Source: Bacteroidota bacterium
GTDB taxonomy: Bacteria; Bacteroidota; Bacteroidia; AKYH767-A; OLB10
Assembly: GCA_024643795.1 (NCBI GenBank)
Contig: JAHEMF010000014.1
Location: 1-56,146, forward strand
DNA length: 56,146 nucleotides
Direction: 5' to 3'
The translations under genes and the position numbers were made by a program. Of the stretch, positions 35,421 through 45,334 are shown one piece after another (positions within the stretch are counted from its first letter, which is position 1; each line of letters starts with the position of its first letter). The notes under the pieces were generated by a model, which worked only from the letters and a program-made list of their open reading frames with translations, ran no database searches and was not told the origin of the DNA.

Positions 35421-38400
35421 TTATCTTATCAAGTTCACCTGTCCTGTAAAGGTGTGCTTTTTACCGCCTTTTGTGGTCACTTCCATTTTGTAAACATAAG
35501 TTCCCTGAGGAGCTTGACTTCCGTTTGGTGTAGTACCATCCCACATATTATTGATTGACGGTGAAACAAAGACCTCTTCTCCCCATCTGCTGAATATAGT
35601 CATTCTGTATGAAGTGATATCAAGATCATATCCGGAATCAAAGAAGTAGTCGTTTATACCATCACCGTTAGGTGTGAATGCATTAGGTATATAAAAAGGA
35701 TTTATTGCCACTACCTCGGTGTGCGTGTCTTCACATCCTGCAATATTGGTAACTTTTAAACTTACCCTGTAATCGCCAACATCATTAAAATAGTGCTCAG
35801 TGTTTTGATTATCATCAAAATCGCCATCACCAAAACTCCAGTGCCATGAGACAGCGTATTGCGACCTGTCTACAAATTCTATCTTACTATTGAATACAGT
35901 TGCTACTGAAGGAGCTGCAATAAAGTCAGCCACAGGTAGTGGGTAAAATACTACGCTTACCGGGTGAGAAGCTTGAGATACACATCCAGCAGGTGTAGTA
36001 ACAATTAGTGTAACATCATACGTTCCAGGCTGAGCAAACAGATGAGAAGGATCGCTCACATAGGCTACCGTTCCATCACCGAACTGCCAGTTAAATGTAG
36101 AACCCGGATCAAATACTGAAGTATTCTTGAAATTCACGTAAGGCACTTCACAAGTTATACTGGTATCATTGGTAAAGCTTACAACAGGCAGATCATGAAC
36201 TACAAAACTTACATTAGGTGATGTTCCGGAGCAGCCATTACCATCCTTAACTGTTACAGTATAAAATCCGGTTGTATTGACTGAAATACTTGATGTTGAT
36301 TCTCCGGTTGACCATAAATACTGTGTAAATCCATTTGTGGTTGTCAGCAATGAGTTTTCACCATCACAAACTTCCAGGTCACCTGTAATTGCCGGTTCCG
36401 GCAATGGGTTAACAGTGATCAAAGCTGAACCTGCAATGCTCCCCTGGCAGTTAGCATCACTAATGCTCACTAAAGTATATGTAGCGCTTGAGCCGGGTGA
36501 CACATTTAGTAAATAAGGAGAACTACTTGTTGTTACAGGCGGCATGTTTACTCCATTGGCACTGTATACAAATGTAAATGGACTGGTACCGGTAAGTGGG
36601 AATTCAAGAGTAGCTTGTTCACCAAAACAAATTGCAGTGGTTCCTGTGATGGCGGCTGTAGGTAACACATGTACAATCAGGTCTTCTGTAACTGACCCTA
36701 CACAACCATTAATATCTGTTACTGTTACCTGATACTGGCCCGCAGTATTTATTTGTATGGATTGAGAAGTTGCACCGTTACTCCAGACATATGACATGTA
36801 ACCGGCTCCGGCATCAAATACCGAAGTTGTACCATCACATATAGCAGTTTGACCGCTGATAACTGGCACTGGTAACGGATCAACAACAATAGATGCTGTA
36901 GTTGAACCTTCGCACCCTTTGGCATCTGTTACTGTGACAGAATAACTACCTGCGGCTGATACGTTAATTGTGGAAGCGGTTGAACCATTACTCCACTGGT
37001 AAGAGTTGTAGCCAGAACCTGCATTCAGGTTGCTGGACTCGCCATCGCAGAATTTCAGGACTCCGGTGATTGATGGGGTTGGAAGCGGATTAACCGTAAG
37101 GCTTATGTCATCAGTATTACTACACCCATTAGCATCAGTAACTGTTACCGTATAAATACCGGCGGCGCCCGGTGAAATTGTTTGAGTTGTGGCACCATTA
37201 CTCCATTGGTATGAATTATAACCAGCACCGGCATCAAAGTTTGCGAGTGCTCCCTGGCAAACTTCAACAATTCCTGTTATGGAAGGAACCGGTAAAGGGT
37301 TTACCACAATAGATGTGGTAGTGCTGCCGCTGCATCCTGCAGCTGTGGTGACTGACACCGTGTATGAACCTGCGGATCCAACTGAGATCGTTTGGGTTGT
37401 TGCACCATTACTCCAGGTATAGGAAGCATAACCACCACCTGCATTGAGAACCTCTGTATCTCCCTGACATATATCCGGACCACCAGAAATAACAGGTATA
37501 GGTAATGCATTAACTGTTATGTTTTGATTAGTAGTTCCTTGACAACCTTTATTGTCAGTAACTGTAACCGTATATGATCCGGCATTAGTAACTGTTATGG
37601 TTGAAGAAGTGGCACCGGAACTCCACAAATAAGAATTAAAACCATTTCCTGCATTTAAAACACTTGACTCTCCCTGACAGAATGAGGTAACTCCTGTTAT
37701 GGAAGGTGACGGCAAGGGATTTACAACTACTGATGCAGTTGCCGGAGCCGAACATCCATTACCATCAGTAACTGTTACTGTAAACGGTCCAACTCCGTTA
37801 GCGTTGATGGATTGAGTGGTAGCACCATTACTCCATAAATATGCGCTGTAACCTGCTCCTGCATCAAGAGGTGTTGACTGACCTTGACAAATCTCCATTA
37901 CCCCGGTGATAAGAGGTGTTGGCAATGGATTTACAACTACTGAAGTATTTGTTGTTCCTGTACATCCGTTTACATTTGTAACGGTAACAGTATATGCACC
38001 GGCATTTGAGGTATTTATGGTTTGAGTAGTTGCACCGGTGTTCCAAACATATCCAGCATATCCACCGCCGGCATTCAATGCAGAAACATCCCCAATACAA
38101 ATATTGTTGTTTCCTGAGATGGAAGGCGCAGGTAATGCATGAACGGTGATCAACTGACTGGTTGATCCGGAACATCCATTAATGTCTGTTACAGTTACCG
38201 AATAAGGCCCTCCTGTATTAACACTAATATTCTGAGTTGCAGCTCCTGTATTCCAGAGGTAGGTTATGAATCCACCACCGGCATTCAAATTGGATGAAAG
38301 TCCCTGGCAAAATGCAGTGTTACCAAGTATACTTGGTGTTGGCAATGCATGAACAGTGATGCCAGTAGCAGCAGAAGCAGAACAGCCGTTAATATCGGTC

Positions 38401-41261
38401 ACAGTTACTGTGAACGGCCCCGGTTGGCCTGTATTTAATGTCTGACTTACAGCACCATTGCTCCACAGGTACGAAGCATACCCTGCTCCCGCATCCAATG
38501 TTGTGGTTTCTCCCTGACAAATTGTAAGGTTGCCCGTAATTGCCGGTATAGGTAAGGGGTTAACAGTTACTGCAGAGCTGGCGCTTCCTATACATCCATT
38601 GACATCAGTTACCGTAACAGTAAATGTTCCGGCACTTGAAGGTGTTATAACTTGGGTAGTTGCACCATTGTTCCACAGATATCCGGAGTATCCTCCTCCT
38701 GCATTCAACGATGCAGCACTTCCTGCACATATATCTTTTATGCCGGTTATAGCAGGTGTTGGTAAGTTGTGCACTGTTACCAATTGAGATGCACTTCCAA
38801 CACACCCTTTATTGTCGGTAACCGTAACGACATAGTTACCGGTAGCATTTACAGACAGGAACTGGCTCGACATACCATTATTCCAGAGATAAGAAGCATA
38901 TCCTCCTCCTGCATTGATAAGAGTAGATTGTCCCTGACAGATCGAATTATTGCCGGTAATTACAGGTATAGGATTAGGATTTACTGTGAGTGTTCTTGTT
39001 GCGGACGCAGAGCATCCAAATATATTTGTAACGGTAACGGTATATGTTCCTGCACTTGCTGCAGTGATAGTTTGAGTTACTGCACCGGTATTCCACAAAT
39101 ATGAGTTGAATCCTGGACCTGCATCAAATATTGTATTGGAACCTGCACATATTTCATTAACACCTGTAACTGCAGGAGCAGGGAGTGGATTTACGGACAC
39201 GGCCTGATTATCAGTATTTGAACACCCAAATGCATTTGTCACAGTTACTGTATAGATGCCGGTTGAATTCACAGATACAGTTTGGGTGGTAGCACCATTG
39301 TTCCATTGGTATGATGCGAATCCGCCTCCGGCATTCAGACTAGAACTCTGTCCTTGACAGATGGATGTTGGTCCAGTAATGTTTGGTAAAGGCAATGGGT
39401 TCATTGTAACCGATGTATTTGCAATACCGGTACATCCGGCAGCATTGGTTACAGTAACCGTATAATTTCCTCCAGCAGTTACAATTAGATTGGCTGTTGT
39501 AGCGCCTGTATTCCACAAATATGATGAAAATCCCGGCCCACCATTTATAATAGTTGAGCTACCTGAACAAAAACTCAATACACCTGTGATATTGGGCACC
39601 GGATTATTACTTACAACCACAGCCGTATTAGCAGATCCAACACAACCATTAATATCAGTAACGGTAACCGTATACGTGCCGGAAGTTGCAACACTGAGTG
39701 TTTGAGTAGTCGCTCCGGTATTCCACAAGTACGCAGAGTATCCGGCACCACCATCAAGAGTTGTGCTCTGCCCCTGACATATTGCAAGAATTCCTGTTAT
39801 GGACGGAGCAGGATTTGCATTCACTTGAACGTTCGCTGTTGCCGTAGCTGTGCAACCACCAGCCTGAGTAACAGTAACCGTATAAGAACCGGCAGTAGAA
39901 ACGTTAATATTTTGAGTGGTAGCTCCGCTGTTCCACAGATACGATTGCCCCGCATTAGCACTGAGCACAGTTGCAGCACCATTACACAAGCTTGTGGTTC
40001 CGGTTATCTGTGCTGAGGCATTACCAACGGTAACATTTACAGGTGTTGAAATAGCTGAGCAGCTGGGTCCGGCGAAAACAGTAACCGTATAAGAACCACC
40101 GGTACCAACAGTGATACTTTGAGTAGTTGCTCCTGTACTCCACAAATAAGAGTTGCCAGAATTCGCATTCAATGTTACGGTACTACCCGGACAAAGAGAT
40201 GTTGGTCCGGAAGGAGTGATGGTTGCAGTTGGTGTAACAAACTGAACCTGAATATTCGCAGTAAAAGCGAAACAACCGGTACCGTTTGATACAGCACCAG
40301 AGTATATACCTGTTGCATTTATATTTTGTTCCGACACCCAGATGCACTGCGTAGTTGCACCTGTGCTCCATGAATAACTGGATGATGGATTAAGGCACAA
40401 TTCAACGCTATCACCTGTACACGCATTTACAACAGCATTATTTTGCTGGGCTTGACCGTCAGCAAATATCGCTATCTGACCTAAGCTGGAAAAAGAGTTG
40501 GCTTCAAGAAAAACTCCGCTATCGAAGATCCCGTCATTTACGTCAGCAATAGCTAATTTTATATGATAGGTTTCGCAAGGATATACTGCTGATTTGGCTG
40601 TAAGTACCGTAGTGAATGCGTCCAAGAATACAGACCCTCCTCCAATATTATCCACAAAGTAGGCGCAGTTGTTACATGGCCCGGCTGATACGCCTCCGAA
40701 AGGTCCGCCATTGTTCACATTATTGATCGCAACCGGTGTTGTTGTATTTGGGACCAGCGCAATATTTTTTTGCCCAACTATTCCCGGACCACTTATAAAA
40801 AATCCAAATACATCATTGAATGGCGTATTTACATAGTCGTTATATTCTTCTGAACCAAAAACATAGTTGAACTGAACCGAATCGGCAGCAACCCAAAAAT
40901 CAAATTCTAAAACAGCAGCATCTTCCGTAAGTAATGGTGAAACTATAGCATCAAGATTCGGATCACCCGGAGTATTCATACCATTACTGTGATGAAAACT
41001 TGCCGGTGCAAAAGGTGAGTTTGTATTTCCCGTTGTAAGGAACACACCATTTCCAACTCCAAGATTACATGCTCCTGCACAAGTGAATGACCCCCTTGAA
41101 TTAGCCGAACCGTTGTAAGTTACATTGGAAACAGTAACACCCGTTCCAAGTAAAACGTTTTGAACCAGCTGAGTGGGAGTTAACGCATTGGTTATATTCA
41201 ATTGAGAATATCCTGTAAACCAGAACAGACTTAATAAAACCAATAACAATATGCGTTTCAT
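35421..41261 (-). CDS. Giant secreted repeat protein with choice-of-anchor L, Ig-like repeats, PKD domains and type IX sorting domain
   Basis: 1946 residues from ATG 41261 (signal MKRILLLVLLSLFWFTGYSQ). An earlier in-frame start at 41303 only lengthens the signal. Region about 20-290 is choice-of-anchor L-like (FGSEEYNDYVN, FNDVFGFFISGPG). Then come about 17 tandem 70-residue modules, each with ITG, C, GY-x-SYLWN-x-GATTQ, YTVTVTD and NGC; two Cys per module suggest one disulfide each. A longer degenerate module and one more typical module follow. Two PKD domains and a gliding-motility C-terminal domain (IPNAFTPNGDGINDYF to the end) mark type IX export. Function is probably adhesion or structure at the surface. 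Confidence 0.92.
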   Translation of the reverse strand: MKRILLLVLLSLFWFTGYSQLNITNALTPTQLVQNVLLGTGVTVSNVTYNGSANSRGSFTCAGACNLGVGNGVFLTTGNTNSPFAPASFHHSNGMNTPGDPNLDAIVSPLLTEDAAVLEFDFWVAADSVQFNYVFGSEEYNDYVNTPFNDVFGFFISGPGIVGQKNIALVPNTTTPVAINNVNNGGPFGGVSAGPCNNCAYFVDNIGGGSVFLDAFTTVLTAKSAVYPCETYHIKLAIADVNDGIFDSGVFLEANSFSSLGQIAIFADGQAQQNNAVVNACTGDSVELCLNPSSSYSWSTGATTQCIWVSEQNINATGIYSGAVSNGTGCFAFTANIQVQFVTPTATITPSGPTSLCPGSTVTLNANSGNSYLWSTGATTQSITVGTGGSYTVTVFAGPSCSAISTPVNVTVGNASAQITGTTSLCNGAATVLSANAGQSYLWNSGATTQNINVSTAGSYTVTVTQAGGCTATATANVQVNANPAPSITGILAICQGQSTTLDGGAGYSAYLWNTGATTQTLSVATSGTYTVTVTDINGCVGSANTAVVVSNNPVPNITGVLSFCSGSSTIINGGPGFSSYLWNTGATTANLIVTAGGNYTVTVTNAAGCTGIANTSVTMNPLPLPNITGPTSICQGQSSSLNAGGGFASYQWNNGATTQTVSVNSTGIYTVTVTNAFGCSNTDNQAVSVNPLPAPAVTGVNEICAGSNTIFDAGPGFNSYLWNTGAVTQTITAASAGTYTVTVTNIFGCSASATRTLTVNPNPIPVITGNNSICQGQSTLINAGGGYASYLWNNGMSSQFLSVNATGNYVVTVTDNKGCVGSASQLVTVHNLPTPAITGIKDICAGSAASLNAGGGYSGYLWNNGATTQVITPSSAGTFTVTVTDVNGCIGSASSAVTVNPLPIPAITGNLTICQGETTTLDAGAGYASYLWSNGAVSQTLNTGQPGPFTVTVTDINGCSASAATGITVHALPTPSILGNTAFCQGLSSNLNAGGGFITYLWNTGAATQNISVNTGGPYSVTVTDINGCSGSTSQLITVHALPAPSISGNNNICIGDVSALNAGGGYAGYVWNTGATTQTINTSNAGAYTVTVTNVNGCTGTTNTSVVVNPLPTPLITGVMEICQGQSTPLDAGAGYSAYLWSNGATTQSINANGVGPFTVTVTDGNGCSAPATASVVVNPLPSPSITGVTSFCQGESSVLNAGNGFNSYLWSSGATSSTITVTNAGSYTVTVTDNKGCQGTTNQNITVNALPIPVISGGPDICQGDTEVLNAGGGYASYTWSNGATTQTISVGSAGSYTVSVTTAAGCSGSTTTSIVVNPLPVPSITGIVEVCQGALANFDAGAGYNSYQWSNGATTQTISPGAAGIYTVTVTDANGCSNTDDISLTVNPLPTPSITGVLKFCDGESSNLNAGSGYNSYQWSNGSTASTINVSAAGSYSVTVTDAKGCEGSTTASIVVDPLPVPVISGQTAICDGTTSVFDAGAGYMSYVWSNGATSQSIQINTAGQYQVTVTDINGCVGSVTEDLIVHVLPTAAITGTTAICFGEQATLEFPLTGTSPFTFVYSANGVNMPPVTTSSSPYLLNVSPGSSATYTLVSISDANCQGSIAGSALITVNPLPEPAITGDLEVCDGENSLLTTTNGFTQYLWSTGESTSSISVNTTGFYTVTVKDGNGCSGTSPNVSFVVHDLPVVSFTNDTSITCEVPYVNFKNTSVFDPGSTFNWQFGDGTVAYVSDPSHLFAQPGTYDVTLIVTTPAGCVSQASHPVSVVFYPLPVADFIAAPSVATVFNSKIEFVDRSQYAVSWHWSFGDGDFDDNQNTEHYFNDVGDYRVSLKVTNIAGCEDTHTEVVAINPFYIPNAFTPNGDGINDYFFDSGYDLDITSYRMTIFSRWGEEVFVSPSINNMWDGTTPNGSQAPQGTYVYKMEVTTKGGKKHTFTGQVNLIR
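36830..39990. repeat. Tandem 210-bp coding repeats
   Basis: Within the giant gene a unit of exactly 210 bp (70 codons) recurs about 15 times in a row without length change. The pyrimidine-rich CCCTGACA-type segment recurs at about 37254, 37464, 37674, 37884, 38304, 38514 and 38934. Units have diverged at the DNA level while protein signature residues remain fixed. Confidence 0.9.
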
Positions 41262-41398
41262 CCCCTTAAATATTGCCCTAAACTTCTCTTTCAAAATTAT
41301 CAAAAAATTGCCACTCTGTGTATCACTTGCTGTTGGATATATTTATCAAATGAGAAGATATGACATTTGAAATCAAAATGACCGATAATATGGCCAAC

Positions 41399-41430
41399 AA
41401 CCGTATCTTCTTTGTTAAAGACGGTTTTTT
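41399..41430 (+). other. Hairpin with T-run in gap between giant gene and tsaB
   Basis: AACCG (41399-41403) pairs with CGGTT (41422-41426), with an inner TCTT/AAGA pairing, followed by six T on the plus strand. Both neighbours are on the minus strand, so the T-run is on the wrong side to end tsaB. It may stop antisense transcription entering from the giant gene side, or be chance. Confidence 0.35.
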
Positions 41431-41465
41431 ATAGACTTAGGATGCATAATAGTCTGAAAATAAAC

Positions 41466-42170
41466 TTACTGACTTGTGGTACCGGAAGCTTTTACACCTA
41501 CAAAGTCTTTCAAGTACCTGGGCTCAAAATAGGCAGTATTTGCTATTTGATTAACATTCAATAGGTTGTGTGAAAGTAAAGCCATCCCTTTTGAGGATGT
41601 ATATGCCTGATCATCAAACATATAAAGTTCATCAGGCTTGTTTTGGTAAAGCTCTTTCACTTTAGCATTGGCATCTCCTATAAACACCATAGGTTTTTCA
41701 TCCTTTTCAAACTCTGAAAAGGTTACGTCATTCAAAATAACAGCGTCAACCGGCTTTACCTCTTTTAAATCCGAGCTATAGACGGCAGTGTACACTTCCA
41801 TTCTGCGTGCATCAATCATGGGTATTATAAGTTCAAGAGATACTTCATTTTGCGAAACATATAATGCTGCCATGGCTTGCAATGTGTTAACGGGTACCAA
41901 GGGCAAGCCAGTTGCATAGCATATACCTTTGGCCACTGCAACACCTATTCTTAAACCGGTGTATGATCCAGGGCCTTCACTAACGGCTACTGCATCCAGA
42001 TCATTGAATTTAGCACCGGCATCATTTAAACATTCCTGTATAAAAAGTGTAAGGGATGTGGCATGTACACGCCCGGAAAAACTTTCACGGATAGAAATAA
42101 TTTCACCATCCTTTGAGAGACAAACCGAACAAACTTCGGTGGCCGTTTCAATATTTAAGATCAGTGACAA
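41466..42170 (-). CDS. tsaB: tRNA threonylcarbamoyladenosine biosynthesis protein TsaB
   Basis: 234 residues, ASKHA-fold pseudo-enzyme that partners TsaD in making t6A37 on ANN-decoding tRNAs. Visible: start LILNIETATEVCSV, and the family hallmark GPGSYTGLRIGVAVAKG. Length is typical. It begins 14 bases after the HlyD adaptor stop, so it is last in a TolC-HlyD-TsaB run, though its function is unrelated to efflux. Confidence 0.93.
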   Translation of the reverse strand: MSLILNIETATEVCSVCLSKDGEIISIRESFSGRVHATSLTLFIQECLNDAGAKFNDLDAVAVSEGPGSYTGLRIGVAVAKGICYATGLPLVPVNTLQAMAALYVSQNEVSLELIIPMIDARRMEVYTAVYSSDLKEVKPVDAVILNDVTFSEFEKDEKPMVFIGDANAKVKELYQNKPDELYMFDDQAYTSSKGMALLSHNLLNVNQIANTAYFEPRYLKDFVGVKASGTTSQ

Positions 42171-42184
42171 CTTGAGGGGTCTGG

Positions 42185-43546
42185 TTATTTCTTCTTGAAC
42201 AACTCGCTTTTATCTACCACCTGTACCTCTTCTCCATCATCCAGCAATCGGCTGATGGCATTGAACGGCGCTGTCACCACTTGGTCTCCCTCTTCTAATC
42301 CTTCTATAATCTCTATGAAAAAGTTATCCTGAATTCCAGTTTTAACAGATCTCAAAACTGCTACGCCGTCACTTACCACAAAAACGCATTCATTAACATT
42401 ACTCTTATCAACACCTACGCTGGCCGTTGAAGTAGATTCACCTCGGCCGGGCAACTGTTTGTCTGAAGCCTGAACAGATGTATCACGCGTAGTAACAGCC
42501 TGAATTGGAACCGAAAGTGTGTTGTAGGCCTTGTGGGTCTGGATCTCCACAGTGGCCGACATCCCCGGCCTGAAGGGAGAGTAGGATGGGTCCGATTCTG
42601 GGATCAGGTCTTTATATGAATCATGCAGTATCCTCACCTTAACTGTGAAATTGGTAACCTGGTCTGAACTCAATGCAGCATCGGCATTGGCAGAATTAGC
42701 GATCTCTGTGACCACGCCAGTAAAATTCCTGTCAATGTATGCATCAATATCTATCATAGCGGTGTCGCCTAAGTGAACTTTGATAATGTCCGTTTCACTT
42801 ACATCAACACTCACTTCCATCTCATTTAAATTTGCAAGCCGCAACACTTCAGTTCCTGCCATCATTTCTGTTCCAACCACACGTTCTCCCTTTTCAACAC
42901 TAAGCTTTGAAACGGTTCCTGAAACAGGTGCCATGATGGTAGCTTTATTTAAATTTTCATTGGCTTCTTTCAAAGAAGCTTCTGAGCTCTGTATCCCGTA
43001 TTCAGCACCTGCCACCGATTGTTTGGCAGCTTCTACATCGGCCCGAGCCACCTCATACGAAGCTTTTGCCGACTCAAAATCCTGTGCGGAAATAACTCCT
43101 TCATCATACAAACTTTTGCTCCTGTTAAAATCCTGTTCTGCCTTTTTGAATTGTGATTCTGACTGATTGAGACGGGAACGTGAATTTTCAAGATTGGCAC
43201 GTGCGCTATTCAATGAAGCACGCATCCTATCCATTGCCGAAAGATAAATCTCAGGGTTGATTTTGGCCAGTACAGCTCCCTTTTCGACAAGGTCACCCTC
43301 TTTCACATACAATTCAACAACCTCACCCGAAACATCAGCACTTAGCTTGACCTCTATTTCAGGCTGCACTTTACCACTTGCAGAAACCGTTTCAGTAATG
43401 GTATTTGGACCGCATGTATCAACTGCAACTTTTGTTTCATCGCCTTCGCCTATCAGCCCTGATTTACGGGCAACAATAAGAAGGATCAAAATCAGCGCAG
43501 CACCTCCGATAAGGTACCATACTTTGGTGTTCTTTTTTTTACTCAT
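42185..43546 (-). CDS. Efflux periplasmic adaptor (HlyD/MacA-like membrane fusion protein)
   Basis: 453 residues. One N-terminal membrane helix (WYLIGGAALILILLIVA), then a lipoyl half (VSGEVVELYVKEGDLVEKG), a long coiled-coil hairpin (about 110-215), the second lipoyl half (MAPVSGTVSKLSVEKGERV), and beta-barrel and membrane-proximal domains (FRPGMSATVEIQ). Most like MacA adaptors, which work with an ABC transporter of MacB type. No inner membrane pump is next to it. It lies 105 bases after the TolC gene. Confidence 0.88.
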   Translation of the reverse strand: MSKKKNTKVWYLIGGAALILILLIVARKSGLIGEGDETKVAVDTCGPNTITETVSASGKVQPEIEVKLSADVSGEVVELYVKEGDLVEKGAVLAKINPEIYLSAMDRMRASLNSARANLENSRSRLNQSESQFKKAEQDFNRSKSLYDEGVISAQDFESAKASYEVARADVEAAKQSVAGAEYGIQSSEASLKEANENLNKATIMAPVSGTVSKLSVEKGERVVGTEMMAGTEVLRLANLNEMEVSVDVSETDIIKVHLGDTAMIDIDAYIDRNFTGVVTEIANSANADAALSSDQVTNFTVKVRILHDSYKDLIPESDPSYSPFRPGMSATVEIQTHKAYNTLSVPIQAVTTRDTSVQASDKQLPGRGESTSTASVGVDKSNVNECVFVVSDGVAVLRSVKTGIQDNFFIEIIEGLEEGDQVVTAPFNAISRLLDDGEEVQVVDKSELFKKK

Positions 43547-43651
43547 GGCATTCAGTTTTGGGATCCAATAAATTCATGAACCCTTTTCGAAAGCGGTAAA
43601 AGTAAGAAGTTTGCGATTTCAAAGCTGATATTAGTGTTTTAAAAGCAATTA

Positions 43652-45088
43652 TCAGAAAACCAGAGGTCGGCCGAGATAATAATCGAGTGCCTTGATTCTG
43701 AAAATGAATTCATACTTCGCTTGAAGAAATTCTGATTCTGCAGCATCCAGATTGTCTCTCGATTTTAGAAACTCAATAGAGCTCAACGCACCCAGCTCAT
43801 ACCTTTTTTGGGCATAGCCGAAAGACTCATTCATTGCAACCTTGCTACGTTCTGCTGCCTCATATCGCTTTTGAGACGATAATGCATTTGCATGCGCCTG
43901 CACTACTTTCTTATAAAGATCCTGGCGTGTGAGTTCATCATTGTATCTTGCATTTTCCAGGTTGATCTTTGATCTCTGAACATTGGCTTCTGTTGACCAG
44001 CCATTGAAAATAGGAATTGAAAGGGATACGCCTACCGATTTATTATAGTTGTCTTCAAACTGATCGAACCTGTTAACCTTGTCATATTCAACGCCTGTAT
44101 AGTATGGCTGCAATACCTGATCACCTCCTGATGTAACATACTGTGTGGGGGAGTACCCACCAAACACCGGACTTCCTACAGGCCTTTGCGTTAGACTGGA
44201 ATAACCTGTGTTGAGTGAGCCAAATATACTAAGCCTTGGGTATCTTCCTCCTTTTCTTGCCGATAGTCCGCTTTCTGCACTTTGCACTTTGTATGCCGAA
44301 GAACGCAATTCAGGCAGCGTGGCAGTTGCTACATCGTAAACCTCCTGTGCGCTCAATGCAAGTGCTGATTGATCAGGAAGTTCAACCTTTGGCGATTCAA
44401 CCGTAAATTCCGGACTATAGTCGAGATTCATAAGCTGCATAAGATCAATGACGGCTGACAAGTGTGCGTTCTCAGCCTGAACCAGGTTCAACTCTTCTGT
44501 TGCAACAGCCGACTCTTCATCATAAAAGGAACCCTGTGCAACAGATCCAGCGTCAACAAGTTTCTTGGTCCTGTCACGTGATTCTTTTGCGGAGCTCAAT
44601 CTTTTTTCAGCAAGCATTTTATTCTCAGTAGCGTAGATGACTGCCAAATATGCAGAGGCTACATTCACTGTGAGTTCATTTTTAGCACGATCAAGATCTT
44701 CCATACCTGCCAAATAATCAAAATTACTCTGCTTGATCTCATGCCTTAGTGTCAATCCGTTGAATATGGTAAGGTTTGCATTCAATGATAGATTGCTGGA
44801 CTGAATCTCACTGTTTGTAAAATCATAGGTGAATGGGTCAACCGATCGCCCAAAATTATAATTATGAGACGCTGATCCATTTAATGTTGGCAGTTGAGAT
44901 AATTTATACTGTTTGTTATTGATCCGCTGCACTTCGGAATTTAATTCTGTTTGTTTTACCGGAATGTTGTTGTCAAGAGCATACTCAATGCAATCCTGCA
45001 TACCCCATACTTTTGTTTGGGCTTGCGAAACAAATGGCAGCAATAAAAAACAAAAAAGTATTGCCCTGATCTTTTTCAATAGTTCCAT
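43652..45088 (-). CDS. TolC family outer membrane efflux protein
   Basis: 478 residues with signal peptide ending VSQAQ. Two repeated helical-barrel halves are seen: MQDCIEYALDNNIPVKQ with long helices to about 230, and ELRSSAYKVQSAESGLSARKGGRYPRL starting the second half, plus AEANVQRSKINLENARY. It forms the outer channel for the adaptor encoded just downstream. A TATATTTG box lies about 60 bases before its ATG. Confidence 0.9.
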   Translation of the reverse strand: MELLKKIRAILFCFLLLPFVSQAQTKVWGMQDCIEYALDNNIPVKQTELNSEVQRINNKQYKLSQLPTLNGSASHNYNFGRSVDPFTYDFTNSEIQSSNLSLNANLTIFNGLTLRHEIKQSNFDYLAGMEDLDRAKNELTVNVASAYLAVIYATENKMLAEKRLSSAKESRDRTKKLVDAGSVAQGSFYDEESAVATEELNLVQAENAHLSAVIDLMQLMNLDYSPEFTVESPKVELPDQSALALSAQEVYDVATATLPELRSSAYKVQSAESGLSARKGGRYPRLSIFGSLNTGYSSLTQRPVGSPVFGGYSPTQYVTSGGDQVLQPYYTGVEYDKVNRFDQFEDNYNKSVGVSLSIPIFNGWSTEANVQRSKINLENARYNDELTRQDLYKKVVQAHANALSSQKRYEAAERSKVAMNESFGYAQKRYELGALSSIEFLKSRDNLDAAESEFLQAKYEFIFRIKALDYYLGRPLVF

Positions 45089-45147
45089 AAATTTTAAGTG
45101 TTCAGTTTTGTTTCAGGGATCATTGGCTGAAGCCTGATAACCTTAGG

Positions 45148-45155
45148 CAAATATA
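45148..45155 (-). promoter_or_regulatory. -7 promoter box for tolC-hlyD-tsaB operon
   Basis: The minus strand reads TATATTTG, an exact TAnnTTTG match, giving a leader of about 50 bases. The -33 element is not obvious. Confidence 0.45.
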
Positions 45156-45312
45156 TAGTAAATAATACGCCCTGTTTATAACTGCCGAAACTGAACGAAT
45201 GATCAAATATTGCGAAAAGTGCAACTCACTCACTTGAATAACGGCTGAAAATCTTGCCACACAACGGATTCAGGCAGGTTCAGCACTAACATGAAGTTTG
45301 AATTTGTAATCG

Positions 45313-45328
45313 CTACATAATAATGTAG
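45313..45328 (-). other. Small hairpin after pirin gene
   Basis: CTACAT and ATGTAG (45313-45318, 45323-45328) with an AATA loop, directly downstream of the pirin stop on the minus strand. No following T-run, so only a weak candidate terminator or 3' end stabiliser. Confidence 0.3.
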
Positions 45329-45334
45329 TCGCCT

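Noticed and set aside
36830-39990. Regular repeats read as a CRISPR array or satellite DNA
   Set aside because: The 210-bp units are coding, in frame, diverged in DNA and conserved in protein; there are no short identical repeats with spacers.
41399-41430. Intrinsic terminator of tsaB
   Set aside because: The T-run is on the plus strand whereas tsaB is transcribed on the minus strand; listed only as a hairpin.
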